Assembly (NCBI RefSeq): GCF_950295315.1
Contig: NC_080170.1
Span: 94,472,054-94,536,053, forward strand
Direction: 5' to 3'
DNA: 64,000 nt
From: Erinaceus europaeus
Lineage: Eukaryota; Chordata; Mammalia; Eulipotyphla; Erinaceidae
Under the pieces are notes generated by a model, which was not told where the DNA came from, searched no databases, and saw only the letters and a program-made list of their open reading frames with translations. The position numbers and the translations under genes are program-made. Of this stretch, positions 41,174 through 55,800 are shown one piece after another (the stretch's first letter is position 1; every line of letters starts with the position of its first letter).

Positions 41174-44100
41174 TTATCGTTAAGTCACATTTAGTTCTTG
41201 GAACATTTCAAAAGACAACCCTTGCTTTCATGGCTTTTGTGGTACAAGTCTCTCTCATAGACGGCCTGAGTCTTTTGGCAATGGAAGAAAAATGTCACAT
41301 TTGATATTCAGGAACATCACATTTTATAATCATTGCACAACCTGATAGACATGTTTCATTGAGAGTGATTCAGTCTCATGAAAAAGTAATTTAATGGACA
41401 AACTCACTTTCTCTTTTTCTCTTTCTTACACACACTGACAAACACAAAAACATGCACAAATGTGGGCAGTGATGAAGCTGAAAATTAGAATAACAAGAGA
41501 TTGCAAAACTGCATATGCATGGTGGAAAGAAAAGACTACAGATAGTGTTCTCTTATTAGGGAAGGGAGTGTTCTCAGTGGAGGCAGAAAGTATGCTGCTC
41601 AAATCCTTGTAGGAAACATGATAAATTATATATTTGCCCCAAAAATGTTTGCTAGGGTGAACTTAGACATATGTAACTCCTTCTATCAAACTGTCTTCCC
41701 TGTGTCTTTTACTTAAACCTGATTTTCTATCGTCAGATTTCCAAACAGTACTTTCATAGACTATTGTTGTGGTGTTAAATATTCCATCAATATTCCACAC
41801 TGGACTTTTCAGTCTGGTCACTTTTAAATGCAATTCTTACTAGGCCCTATTTCTCTACCATTGCAGCTACAGTTAAAATTTTTATAACTCACCATATGGT
41901 TGAAATAGAGACAAAACAGTCCAGATCTTACAAGCAAAGAAAGACTTGCTTCTCAACCAGAGTGTGGTCAGCAGAAAACTATATGCTCCCTTCAGTGGCA
42001 GGGAGCTGTCTAACCCAAAGTTACACCCTTCCATACTACCCTGTATCTGTGTGCATTATGTGTTTACAGTTTGAGAGTAGTATAGGTGAGGCTACTTTGA
42101 ACATTCTTGTACATGTCTTGGTAAACAGAAGTAGAATTACTGGATTATCCTTTAGCAGACTATGACAAAAAAAAAGTTTGTGAAAGTGATTTTACAAATT
42201 TCTGTTATTATGTTGCTATTTTAATTTGTGTTCCAATGAAATTGGAGGTCTTTTCATATGTTTATTTGACATTTGACTGTCCTTTTGTCTTTTATTGTTT
42301 GTTTTGTTTTTTTGCCACCAGGCTTATCACTGGGGCTCTGTCTGTAAGCTGAATCCACCACTCCCAGTGGCTTTTTCCCCCCTTTTATTTCTTTTTCTCC
42401 CTCCCTTCCTTTCTTTTATCTCATAGGAAAGAGACAAATTGAGAGGGAAAGGGAAAGGGGAGTTAGAGGAGAGAAAGACACCTATAACACTGCTTCATTC
42501 ACCTATAACCCATGCTACACTTAATGATGGGGAGGTGGGAAGGGGGCTTGAACCTGAGTCCTTTTGCATAGTATTAAGTGTGCTTAACTGGATGCACCAT
42601 TGCCTGACTCCTATCCTTTTGTCTTTTGCTATTAGTTTGCCTTTTTTTTAATGTAGATGTTCTTTATATATTCTTTTTTATGCTTTTTATATTTATTTTA
42701 TTTATTCCCTTTTGTTGCCCTTGTTTTATTGTTGTAACTATTATTGTTGTCATTGTTGAATAGGACAGAGAGAAATGGAGAGAGGAGGGGGAAGACAGAG
42801 AGGGAGAGAAAGATAGATACCTGCAGACCTGCTTCACACTTGTGAAGCGACTCCCCTGCAGGTGGGGAGCCCGGGGCTTGAACCGGGATCCTTTCGCTGG
42901 TCCTTGCGCTTTGCGCCATGTGCGCTTAACCCGCTGCGCTACAGCCCGACTCCCGTTCTTTATATATTCTAAATACAAATACTTTGACAAGTATATGTAC
43001 TCCAATTATCTACACTTTAGCTTTCCTTTCACTGTTACAGTCACATTATGATAAATAATATATAAAATAGATGTGTGTGTGTGTGTGTGTGATGAGAGGA
43101 CTACAGATAAAAATTAAAAGCTTTATTTAGAACCCTTTCTGTAACTCATTGTTAAGAAGATATACCCCCTTTTCTTTTTTCAGTTTTTTTTATTGTTGTT
43201 GTTACTGATGTCGTTGGATAGGACAAAGAGAAATGGAGAGAGGAGGGGAAGAGAAAGATAGACATCAGCAGACCTGCTTCACTGACTGTGAAGCAACTCC
43301 CTCCCCTGCAGGTGGGGAGCTGGAGGATCTCTTGAAACTGTTTGTCCTTTCACTTTGAGACCGTAGTTCATCTAGTGTTGCTTCGTGTATTTGGTATGAA
43401 TTAGAACTCAAAAACTTTGTTTTTGTCTATATTTTCACAATTGGTCCAGTGTATTGAAAATGTTAACCTTTCACCAGTGTGATTTGTTGTATCTCAGGTG
43501 AGCATAAATGTGTGTGTGTGTATGTGTGTGTGTGTGTGTGTATTGGAGACTATTTTGTTGCATTATATGGTACTACTACTCAAAGTGGCATCTTCTTATT
43601 ATATTATTTTCAGCTTATTTGTTGCAGATATACATAAGCATATAGGTATGCTTGTACATACAGATCCAATAAACTGTCAAATTTTACTTAATTATTCTAA
43701 CAGTAGGTCTGTAAATTGTTTTGCATTTTCTGTTTATACAATTATTTCATCTGGAACTTACATCAATATTATTTTCTATAAAACTTACCCCATTTATTTA
43801 TTTTACCTGATAAGATATCTAGTCTTATGTTTGATATAAGCATGGGAAGAGCGTCCAGTACTTAATTTTATATTAGTTATGATACTAACTTTGTGACATT
43901 TATGAATATTCTTTAGTAAATTAAATGATTTCCCTTTATTCATTTTTTACTAAAACTTGCTATGAATAGATGTCAAATTTTTTAGTTTTTTTTTTTTTTG
44001 ATCTATTGAGTTAACCATATGGGCATCTCCTTTATTCCTCACATGATAAATTATACTTAATGCTTATTGAATTTTGAGTGTTAAACTAAACTTTGATTTT

Positions 44101-44490
44101 ATAGGATATTTTATTTTGATTTTTTATTTTTATAGAATTTACATTATAGCAGTATGTAAATTTCAGGTATGCATAATTTAATAACAAGTATAAAAACAAG
44201 TGTGAATAATTTGCTTAAATAAAAGACAGCATGTCTACATTCTACATTTAATCTTTTTCTGTCCTTCAACATATGACTAGCTCTGTTTACTCAATTTACA
44301 CACTTCCTTTTCTTTCTGATAACCACTAATTTAGTCTATGGAATAAAACTTTATTCATTTTGTTTCTTTAAGCACCACACGTGAATAAAATAATGCGGTG
44401 GACTTATTTCACTAGGCAGCATACCTTCCAGTTTCATCCATATTGCTGTAAATAGCAGGATTTTATCAATTTATGCCTGAATAATGTTCC

Positions 44491-44547
<57 letters not shown>

Positions 44548-46775
44548 CTTTATCTAGACATGAATTGATGGATGCTACTTGGGTTGTTTTCAATTCTTAA
44601 CTACTGTATGATTCTGCAAGTAGTATATACACTTTTTGAGTGTATATATTTTTTGAATTAATATTGTGAATACCCAGAAATGAGCATTTTTATTCATTTG
44701 TTTGAGTAATCTCCAAACTACTTTTCATAAAAACTGCACCAATTTATATTCCCACCAAACGTATACAGGCTTCCATTGTCACTGTGTCCTCTCTAACACT
44801 TAAGTTTCTTATATTTTTTGTCCTTTGGATTATATTCATTTTCCAGGTGTTAGGCAGTATTATTATTGTTATTTTGTTGTAGATTTTCCTAGTAATAAGA
44901 AATGATGATCACATTTTCATGTGCCTATTGGCTATCTGTATATCTCTTAGCCTTGAATATTGAAATAAATGCAGCTAAATCATGATACAGTATCCCTCTT
45001 ATATATTATTGGAGTCAATCTGCTGATATTCTGCTGAGTATTTTTATGTCTTAAGTTTACAGAAAAATAATCTGTAACTTTGTTGTTTTTAGGTATTGTT
45101 GTCAAATGTTAGTATATAATTCTTTACAGGCCTCACAAAATGAGTTAGCAGTTACTCTCCTGTTTTCTTTCTTTTTTTTCTTTTTCTCTGATAGAGTATC
45201 CATAATTTCGTTGCTATTTCTTTCATAAATGCTAAGGAAAATTCATTACTGAATCCATCTGGATATTTCTTTATAAGAACATTTAGTTGGGTATGTTTCT
45301 AAACATCTAAAATGTTTTAAATTTATTTTAATATATAACATATATGTGTGTGTACAACTTATAAAATTCAAATATTACTGATAAAACAAGTCTCTATTAA
45401 TCATTACTCCTTTAAAAGTTTTAGTTACACTTTACTACATTTTATTAAAAAAATAAAGTATGATGTAGTGGTCTTTGCAAGTTTGGGCTCTACTACTGAT
45501 TCACTGTGTGAGCTTGTGATATGTACTTGTTAATCAGTCTCAATTTACTCATCTTAAGAGTTTCAGCTACGTAATAGAGATATGTAATCTGTTGGTGTAG
45601 TGTCCAACACATACAAGGCATTTTTGAATATTAACATTGAAGCTGCGAGTATTGAAAGACTATTCTATAATCAAGGAAGGAAATAGATAAAAGTTTTTGA
45701 GTGGCTAAAACAGAGATAGTGAAAAATATGTACAAAAATATAATTTTTAATTTTATTTATTTTATCTTTATTTTACAGAATTACATGTCAACAGGGGTTT
45801 AAATCCACACCATTCCTACCACCAGAGTTTTGAATCTTCAGTCTCCCCACTGCAATCCACCACAGTTCCCCCTAAGGTTATAGACATGATCCAACCATCA
45901 TCTCTACAACTGTCTGTCCACATTTATACATAGCTGCTCCCCCTTTTTTCCTAATCCAATCCTATCTTCTCTTCTAAGCCTCTTGTAATTTTTATTTGTA
46001 GGAGAATCTGATAAGTCCTTTGAAATTTACACTTACTTATTTTAAACATCATTTTAATAAGGTTGGTTACTCAGATTGTTCATCTACAGCAGATTAGAAG
46101 CTTAAACCTATAACATTTCTGTTTTTAGCAAAACAAGTAAGCTAACACTTACTTGAAATTAGTTTTTCAAAATCCTTGTACTTCTTATAGAAATTGGGTA
46201 AGAAAAAAGAAAACGAAAGAGGAAGCTTGGTGCAGTGGAAACTATATTTGTTCAGGAGAAAGTACACTTGGGTTTCTATTAATTTTGCAGATGAAGTATG
46301 AAAATCACACAACCTCAGTTTATTTTTATTTTTTATATTTATTTATTTATTCTCTTTTGTTGTCCTATTGTTGTAATTATTATTGATGTTGTTGTTGTTG
46401 GATATGATAGAAATGGAGAGAGGAGGGAAAGATTGAGAGGGGGAGAGAAAGATAGACACCTGCAGACCTGCTTCACCGCCTGTCAAGCGACTCCCCTGCA
46501 GGTGGGGAGCCGGGGGCTCGAACGGGGATCCTTATGCCAGTCCTTGCACTTCGTGCCATCTGCGCTTAACACTACCGCCCAACTCCCACAACCTCAGTTT
46601 ATGACTACACAATCTGTGAAATGTTGATACAGGATTCCCTTCTCAAAATAGTCTTGAAAACCCAAAGAGAATGTGAATTCAGAGTTGAAACAAATACCTA
46701 ATCGGAAAAAGTGAGGCTAGATACCTTAAATGAAAGACACTTGCAAACATTCTTATAGTCACTAAAGTAAAATAG

Positions 46776-46846
<71 letters not shown>

Positions 46847-49800
46847 ATTAAGATCTCACTGATAGTCATACCAAAATTGAGGGAGCTGTTGTTAAGGATT
46901 TGAAGATAAAGGAGTGGTAGTTAACAGAAGTAACTTGTGTGTGACAGAAAGCAATTCAAAACACATCAGAGCCGAGTGGCCCTTCACCTGTTTTGGGGAT
47001 GAATCAAAAGATGAACTACTAGATTCAGTTATGTTCTAATACAGACTCTTCTTGATTCCGGGGCGGGGGGGGGGGTTAATCCCAGTAAATAAAAAGGTAG
47101 CTTTCTCCACTTTTTCCTATGATGAGTCCTTTGGCACTCTGCCTTTTCACACATAAAGAAGCTCAGACTTGGGTAGAGGAAAAAAAAAAAAGCCTGAGAG
47201 TTTGACATTTAACAAGTTGTAAACTAGTAAAACTTACACATAGATATAAACTTCACTTGCCATCTCTAGCTCATATTTTAGTCTCTCTTTCCCTTGTAGT
47301 TTCGCAGTTGGCGATCCCGACAAAGAAACAAAATGTCTGCATATGCAAAGGAAATCGGTCAAGGTGTTCTGCTGAAGCAAAACCCTGAGCTCCTTATAGT
47401 CTTGTTCACCTTAACAGCTGCTACTAGATCTCACATTCTGATTTTAGGAGATACTGTGAATCTCCATCTGTACATATGTCATCATAGCTCTCTAGATTCT
47501 GAAAAAAAGGGCTATGTATATATAATTTGTTGCTAAAGAATTCAGAGTGTGTAGGAGATTGTGTTTATAATAAATTTGGCATCTATCACACGTGACAGAG
47601 TTTCAAAGATTTTAAAAGTAGAATGTCTAAAGAAATGATATTGTCTATCATTACTACTCTTCTCATTTCCATTGAGAAAGGAAATGTGCAAAACTAAGTG
47701 AAAAATCTAACTCCTAGAGAGAAGAGAAATGATGCTTAATGATCATACTTTGAGCACTTTGAAAAAGTAAGCTTTAGTGACCCGTGTGTTCTCACTTGAT
47801 ACTAACAAAAAAAACAAAACTATGATTTAGAAGTATCTTTCTAATTTACTGTATATTGCTAGCTAGGATTTTCATTGAGTATTAAAAGCATGAATATAGA
47901 ATTTTAATATTTATTTGTGTCATATTGGTACAGGCAATATACAGTACATATATGAAGGTACATATAACTATGAAACTTAATAAAAAGCAATTATGAAACT
48001 ACTGCCTAATTTTGACCTACTTTAACCTACCTTTCCAGTGTTGACTCCTGCTAATCTGTCAACCCCAACCCACCCTAATGGTGAATATGCAGGTGGAGAA
48101 CCTTAGCCAGTTGCCAGAGCCCTGAGATTAGCCTCGTTCCAGTGTGGAGAGAAAGTAACCACAGCCTGTCGCCATGCAGTTGATCAGAAGAGGTCAGCTG
48201 GGAACACACACATATGACATCCCTAGCTAGGACTTTGTCAAGTGTATGCCCCGTCCATCCCAAGCTTCAAGGAGTATTTATGTGTAAGACATATATGCAT
48301 TGCATGACATTGTTCAGACAAAGCAACAGGTGGTTGTACATTACATAGACAAGGGTCAGAATACATTTATAAGGGAGAAAAATATCAGGGTAAGGGTGCT
48401 TAAAACTTTCAGTATCCAAATGTCATAATGTCAGGTACATTCTTTTGATGCCATAAGATACTGAGTTTATTCCAGTTAGCCCATGCACAATCTCTACACC
48501 CTTAGGGCAGCAGCCAAACATTCAGATTTATGGGTAATCACTGTGGTAATCTAACCCTCTACTGCCTGTGGGCAGGGATCTCTGAAAATTCTAGGCTTCT
48601 GATAGAGTCTGAAATAGAAATCTCGAGGTATATATTCAAAAGAATGTACCTACCTTTTAGAGAAATAACAAGCAAGACATGTATTTTGCAAATACAGATA
48701 CAAAGGTAACAGTAAGATTTCCAGTAACAAGTATCAGGAAGTCTGGGATCAGAAAACTTCTTCAGCATACCCTCAAGGACTTTATTTTTTCTAGCTAGCT
48801 TGGAATATGTACTATAGAGTTTCCATTATCATGTTATTCCTTCTAACTGAAATATCCTTTCTCTCCCACTCCTTCCAACATTCCAATACTACTCAGACTT
48901 TAAGCTTCCACTGAAATGGCAGCTCCTTCATGGAGTTTAACATCAATGTAAATTACCTTAGTTATAAATAGATGACTCCAGTAGGTTCATTTCTCTGAAA
49001 ATACTTTGAATATGTTCTGGGTAGAATATAATATTAGTAAAAAAGCAGAACACAAACTTCTTTAAATATATCAGTAAAAACTATACAGGTATATGAATGT
49101 TTCAGCTTGGTGTTCAATAAGCTTCTGAAATTCCTTTAGGAATTAGCCATGGTTAATACCTAAAAAAGATAATGATTCAGTGATGCTTGTTAGGTTCATT
49201 TTATATCATAGACATATTTTCCTGGCTTAAATAGTTTTCCATTTTGAAAAGTAACCACACTTGGTCCAGAAGCAAGAGACTAGCCAGATGCTTTTCCTTC
49301 CTGTCCAGCAGCTGATAGGGAGGGGAGGTGGGGAAGCTTGCTGTGCTTGATAGATCTATCTACTCAGCCATGAGTTGTGGACATCCACCCCTCAACTGTA
49401 AAATGGAAATGTTGCACTTGAGGACTTAAGTGGCCAAGTAAGTGGTTCTTTCTAGCTCTCAGTCTAAGATACTTCTTGCTCACGAGGGAAAAAAAATACA
49501 GATAATTACTGGTTTTTTTGTTTTGTTTTGTTTTGTTCCAGTCCTTTCCCTGGAATCTCGTATCCAGCTGTTCATTTTATAACTGAATTGCCAAAATGTA
49601 TTGTGTGGGAGTTACTCCATTTGCCTTCTGATCCAGGAGTGTTACTACTTGTGTGGTCATGCCTTCATTGGCTTCTTAGACCACTGTTAATCTTTGAAAT
49701 GACAAAGCTGAGACTAGATCTTTCTGAGGTTCTTTGCAGCGTTAGTGCTTTAATTGTATAATTATTATATGTAAATTGCCCAAGGGACTTTGTACTTGAA

Positions 49801-52800
49801 CCTGTTTCAAGCTAAGAAATTAGTAGAATGGTACTCTTCACAATGCGTATTTTTATCTTCACAAGCTAGTGTACATAGCAAAAGGAGAACATTAAGGTAT
49901 GCAAACATATGTGATTTAGGAATAGTATGGTTACATCACTTGTTTCAACTTGCCAAAATATTTTTCTATTATGGTGAGTGTTTTGCAAGTTTTAAAATTG
50001 TTACCTTTAGTGTAAGAAATTGAAATGTTGGCATTGATTTCAGATCAGTGATTCACATCAGTCTAGTAAAGTACAGAATATCTCAGTATACAAAAGTTTC
50101 AAAAATAAATCAACTCTAATAATAATTATAAGCTTCTTTTATTAAGAAACTGATTCCAAAGTGTTACAAAGAAGAGGCCCAGTTTTAGTTTAGGAACAGA
50201 CTAACATCTGATATGTGAATGTTTAATTTTAGAGTTGCTTCTATCAAACATAATTGTTATTGCTTAGACAAGTACTGCTTTTCTGATAATTAGAATTTTT
50301 TTCATTTTGATGGATAATCATAAATATTAACCACCAGCACTTCAGGAATAATTTATATTCAAATTGTCAGACATTACTCTGTGAACACATAATAATCTAC
50401 ATTTATTTAAAACCTTTTTTTCTAAAGTGCTCAACATATACTTCCTTATAATTTGATTGCAAACTATATATAGGACTTTCTCACCTGAACTAGAGAAGCA
50501 ACAAACTAATTAAAATAAAGGATAACAACATCAAAAAAGTAGAATAAGGAAGGAAATACTAAGTTATACTTGTTCCTATGTGTTCTTATGCTTATAGGAC
50601 TGGAGAATCCACGTTGACCAAATGCACCAGCACAAAAGTGGAATTGAATCTGCTTTGAAGGAGACCAAAGTATGTGAATTACTTAAGATAAATCAATGTA
50701 CATATGTAGGAGCACATGATAGAAAACATATTACAGTTCTCCTTTAAGGGACTTCCTGATATCACATTATATTTCAATAGCCTGAACACTTACACCAACT
50801 AAGGGAAGATACTGAATACCAAGAGATAACAGAACACCAGGCCAAAAGTGCCTCTAATATATAGATTAACCAGTCTTGCTGCCCTGGCAGAATTAAGAAC
50901 TTATCAGATACTGTAAAGAAGCAAAATCAGAATGATATATTCAAAGCTATAAATTTAATGATGGACTTTCAATCAAAACATGTTAGTCTTTAAATACTGC
51001 TATAATAACATCATGTTAATCCTTTACATACTTTGATTGTGAGAACTATGTAAAACAATTCCACTCACATACATTTTAGATATGCATCATGACAAGTGAA
51101 TTAACTCATACCACTAAGTGCTTTTTTACCTTAACATTCTGCAAAGTATTACTGATATGTTTTTCATTATAGACTTCTTTTGCTATTGAAAATTTTAAAC
51201 TGTCTTCTTTACTAAAGTTTCTGAGAAATTGTAGGAGACTTGAGAGAGATTTAATATACTTTAAGCTATTTTTGAAAAATATACTTGTGAATTTTTATAT
51301 TTATTTTTTTAAAAATTCATGGCTTTGTAGGGGTTTTTGGACAAACTCCATAATGAAATCAGTAGGACACTGGAAAAGATTGGCAGCCGAGAAAAATATA
51401 TCAACAATCAACTAGAGCACTTGGTTCAAGAGTATCGTGCAGCTCAAGCTCAGCTAAGTGAGGTAATGTGACAATGATAGCCAGGCATTCCAGTTAATGA
51501 TATTGATCCGTAAACTTGACATAACACTTTTCATTTGAGAACTGCAAAAATATTTTTCATAAACAGGAACAGACATCTCTCTGCCCATTTTTGGAAGGCA
51601 GTCAGGAATTGAACTTGTCATCTTCACTTTTTGTGATAGAAATTCTTCCCTGAAGTCTTTAAATGTATTTCTACATTTGATTTACATAGATGAAGGCATA
51701 TGTTATTGGGGAACATGGCTTAGAATGGGAGCAGAGTGTCAAGACACCAGGTTTTGTTTCTAACTCTGCTATTAATTTAACCTATGAGTAGGAGGAAGAA
51801 TAGTATGCAATTTTACATGTGACAGAGGAAAAAGACATTCCTTGCCATAATGATTTAAAATCACATAATAGAGGAAAACAAGTCACTTTTAGAGACAAGC
51901 AGTTGTATTCACTAGATGAATAAATGTTTAATCCTTTCAAGGTTTTAGAATTTGAAATAAAAAATGAAATAAAATTTTTCATCGTTTTAAAGTAGTACTT
52001 TTTAGTCCCAGTAATAGGAACATACAGACTTTCTTTTAGGTTTTATATTTCTTCTTTCCTGATACTGAGGAAAGCTAGTGAAAAATATTTGCATATGGGC
52101 CAGGGAGATATCTTGGTGGTGGTGTACAAGACTTGCTTATGAGAGGCAGATTTTATGCCTAGCACCCCCAACAAATAGAACTGAACAGTGCGTTATTGTA
52201 AAGTTTAAAAAAAATGTATAAATATCAGTCAAAGGCATAGTTTTTCTTTCAAACAATGCTAAAAGTGAAAAATAAGTATGAGATAGTTCTGTACATTCAG
52301 AAGCCCTCAGACCAAATAAATAGAAGGCAACCTTCATTTTTGTATATTCTAATTTGTTGAAATAATCATGCCTTCATATGCACATATATTCATGGATATT
52401 TTACCTTAAAGTTATGTAAAGTATTGGATTAAAGATGTTGTAATATATCAAACATTAATTTTTAATTTCTTCCAAATATCCCAAGCTGTCATACTGTTTG
52501 TGAATCCTTATTCATTGCTGATCCTGATGCCCTCTAGTTATTGATCTTTTTTAGAACTGGTTTCTCTACTTAGCAGGCAAATTAGATGGACCAAGAACCA
52601 CTCTCCTAAACTGTTTGCGAAATGGCTGAGGACAGTTTTTATTGTGAACCATGCCCAGGAGAATTGTACAGTCAGTATATGAAGGTTAAGGTAGTTCAGT
52701 TTATAGTGCTTTAGTAAATATATGGTGCCAGTAGGAACATAAAATAGCTGCAGTTAAATGTCACTCTCATAAATATATTCAAATTGAAAGAGGGAGTTGT

Positions 52801-55800
52801 CATAAAATAATATGCAAAAGTTACAAATACAAAGAGGTCATATTTAAGCAATTTGCATCTGTTTTGAATTTGTCATTAAACAAAATTGTTTTCTCCCTCA
52901 GGCAAGAGAGCGATACCAGCAGGGAAATGGAGGAGTAACGGAAAGGACCAGAATCTTGTCTGAGGTACATGCTGTGCACTTCTGGAGCATCTCACCTGTC
53001 ATTTGTGCCAGATTCTTCTGAGCACATCTAAAGTTAAATAAAGCTGTAGCCATGGATTTGTTCATTTTTATATTACTTCTTTTGACCTGAAATCCTTTTC
53101 TGTAGAAAATAATTGCTCATTTTCTTATCAATGAATTATTTATTTATATGTTTTCTTTTTTATATAAAATGCCTGCAGTTTGCTCTACTAAGCTAATATA
53201 AAGCCTGCTGATAATATATCAGCATATTTATAATCTTCCTTAATCTCTTTCACATAACAATTATAATTGGCATATAAAGTCATAGGTAAAACATATCCTT
53301 AAATGTCTTTAAGAAATGTACATGTTTGTCTGCAATATACAGTTTTAGTTTTATGATAGTTGTCACTAATTATGTAAGACTGGGTACTTCTGTTTACAAA
53401 TTGGGAGTGGCTGTCACTCTTCTGAAAATTCCTGGAATGCTTACAAATATCATTGTATTTATTTTCATCATCTTACTGGAGAAGAAAAGCCCAGTATATA
53501 TTTCTATTTTCCACTAAAGAGCTGGGGGTGGGGGGGTGAAGGCTTGCAAGACTGGGCACAGTAATGTAAGACTAAAATGCAAAATTGTCTTTGCTTAAAA
53601 TTATTTAGTTGTCACAAGCTTTTTTCCATAACAAAATTAACTTTCTTTTACAGAGATTTCTTAAGGAGTAAATAGTTATTTTAAAGTACTGAAAAAACAA
53701 CATTAGAAATATTTAGACTCTAATCCTGTGATACTTCAAGGCAAAGAAAGCATTATGTAGAAGTAAAGTGCTCACTTATGTTAGGTAAATTAACACTTGA
53801 AGGGAGTCCAGGGAGCCATTTAGTTGTTTTGGAGTAGGCAGTTGTCCCCAGTTGTAACATTCTAGGTGTCTGAAAAAACATTAATTTGCTTTACTTGGAT
53901 GAGCACTTTATTCCCAAGAAAGGTTTTACTCAAATAAGGCCTACTAAGTGACAATAATTATGACTTAAATTTAAAATTCTTTATTTTCCTCTTATTAATG
54001 CTAACTGAAGTTTTTAACTAATAACAAGATACAATCATATAATATTGAATGTTGCAGAGAGTACTAATAAGTGATCATATGACAGTGCACTTTCTCTCTT
54101 GGAATTTACAGGTGAAATAGAGTAGTTAAGAGTATTTTTATATATAACCATATAATATAAACATTATTTTTAGTAGACTATAAAAGAAAATGTATCATTT
54201 ACTTTCATGAAAGAGTATTAAGACAGATACCTACTAAACATTCAGAAATCCAAATATTTTTATTATGTTTGCACTATTTAATTATTTATTTTTTAAAATT
54301 TCTTTATTGGGGAATTAATGTTTTACATTCAACAGTAAATACAATAGTTTGTACATGCATAACATTCCCCAGTTTCCAATATAAGAATACAACCCCCACT
54401 AGGTCCTCTGTCATCCTTCATGGACCTGTATTCTTCCCACCTACCCACCCCAGAGTCTTTTACTTTGGTGCAATACGCCAATTCCATTTCAGGTTCTACT
54501 TGTGTTTTCTCTTCTGATCTTGTTTTTTCAAGTTCTGCCTGAGAGTGAGATCATCCCATATTCATCCTTCTGTTTCTGACTTATTTCACTTAACATGAAT
54601 TTTTCAAGGTCCATCCAAGATCGGCTGAAAACGGTGAAGTCATCATTTTTCACAGCTGAGTAGTATTCCATTGTGTATATAGACCACAACTTGCTCAGCC
54701 ACTCATCTGTTGTTGGACACCTGGGTTGCTTCCAGGTTTTGGCTATTACAAATTGTGCTGCTATATGTATACACAGATCTTTTTGGATAGATGTGTTGAG
54801 TTCCTTAGGCTATATCTCCAGGAGAGGAATTGCAGGATCAAAGGGTAGGTCCATTTCTAGCCTTCTGAGAGTTCTCCAGACTGCTCTCCACAGAGGTTGG
54901 ACCAATTGACATTCCCACCAGCAGTGCAGGAGGGTTCCTTTGACCCCACACCCTCTCCAGCATTTGCTGCTGTTACCTTTTCTGATGTATGACATTCTCA
55001 CGGGAGTAAAGTAGTATCTCATTGCTGTCTTTATTTGCATTTCTCTGACAGTCAGAGACTTGGAGCATATTTTCATGTGTTTCTCAGCTTTTTGTATCTC
55101 TCCTGTGGTGAATATTCTGTCCATGCCCTCTCCTCATTTTTGGATGGGGTTATTTGTTGTCTTGTTGAGTTTGGCAAGCTCTTTATATAAGTTAGTTATT
55201 AAGCTCTTGTCTGATATATGACATGTAAAGATTTTCTCCCATTCTGTGAGGGGTCTCTTGGTTTGGGTAGTGGTTTCTTTTGCTGTGAAGAAGCTTTTTA
55301 ATTTGATGTAGTCCCATAGGTTTATACTTACTTGCCTTAGTCTTCTTTGTAATTGGATTCATTTCATTGAAGATGTCTTCAAAATTTAAGCGGAAAAGAG
55401 TTCTGCCAATATTTTCCTCTAAGTATCTGATAGTTTCTGGTCTAACATCCATCCAAGTCCTTGATTCCACTTTTGTATTTGGTGAAATACAGTGATTCAG
55501 TTTCATCCTTCTGTATGTTTCAACTCATTGTTTCCAACACCATTTGTTGAAGAGACTCTGCTTTCCCCATTTAATAGTCTGGGCCCCTTTGTCAAAGATT
55601 AGATGTCCATAGGTGTGGGTATTTTTATTTTGTTAATATTTATTTATTTATTTATTTCCCTTTTGTAGCCCATTGTTGTTTATTGTTGTTGTAGTTATTT
55701 TTGTTGTTATTGATGTTGTCGTTGTTGGATAGAACAGAGAGAAATGGAGAAAGGAGGGGAAGAAAGAGAAAGGGAGAGAAAGATAGACAGCTGCAGACCT

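Larger units (their letters stand above)
42050..45200 (-). mobile_element. Old L1 remains, reverse, broken by SINEs and microsatellites
   Basis: Blocks in reverse L1 order include TTGTTTGAGTAATCTCCAAA, TATATTCCCACCAAACGTAT, TTTATCTAGACATGAATTGA, CACTTTGAGACCGTAGTTCA and TCACAAAATGAGTTAGCAGT. More than one old L1 insertion may be present. All reading frames are destroyed. Three SINEs (42304, 42675, 43165) and (TG)n or (CA)n tracts lie inside. Confidence 0.6.

Noticed and set aside
47333..47536. 67-codon frame starting [11 protein letters not shown], preceded by a splice-acceptor-like CCCTTGTAG
   Set aside because: The IFT57 frame joins exon 6 directly to exon 7, the frame resembles no IFT57 segment, and no donor or homology was seen.
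49528..50023. Two 77-codon frames in the repeat-poor block
   Set aside because: No homology, no exon-like boundaries.
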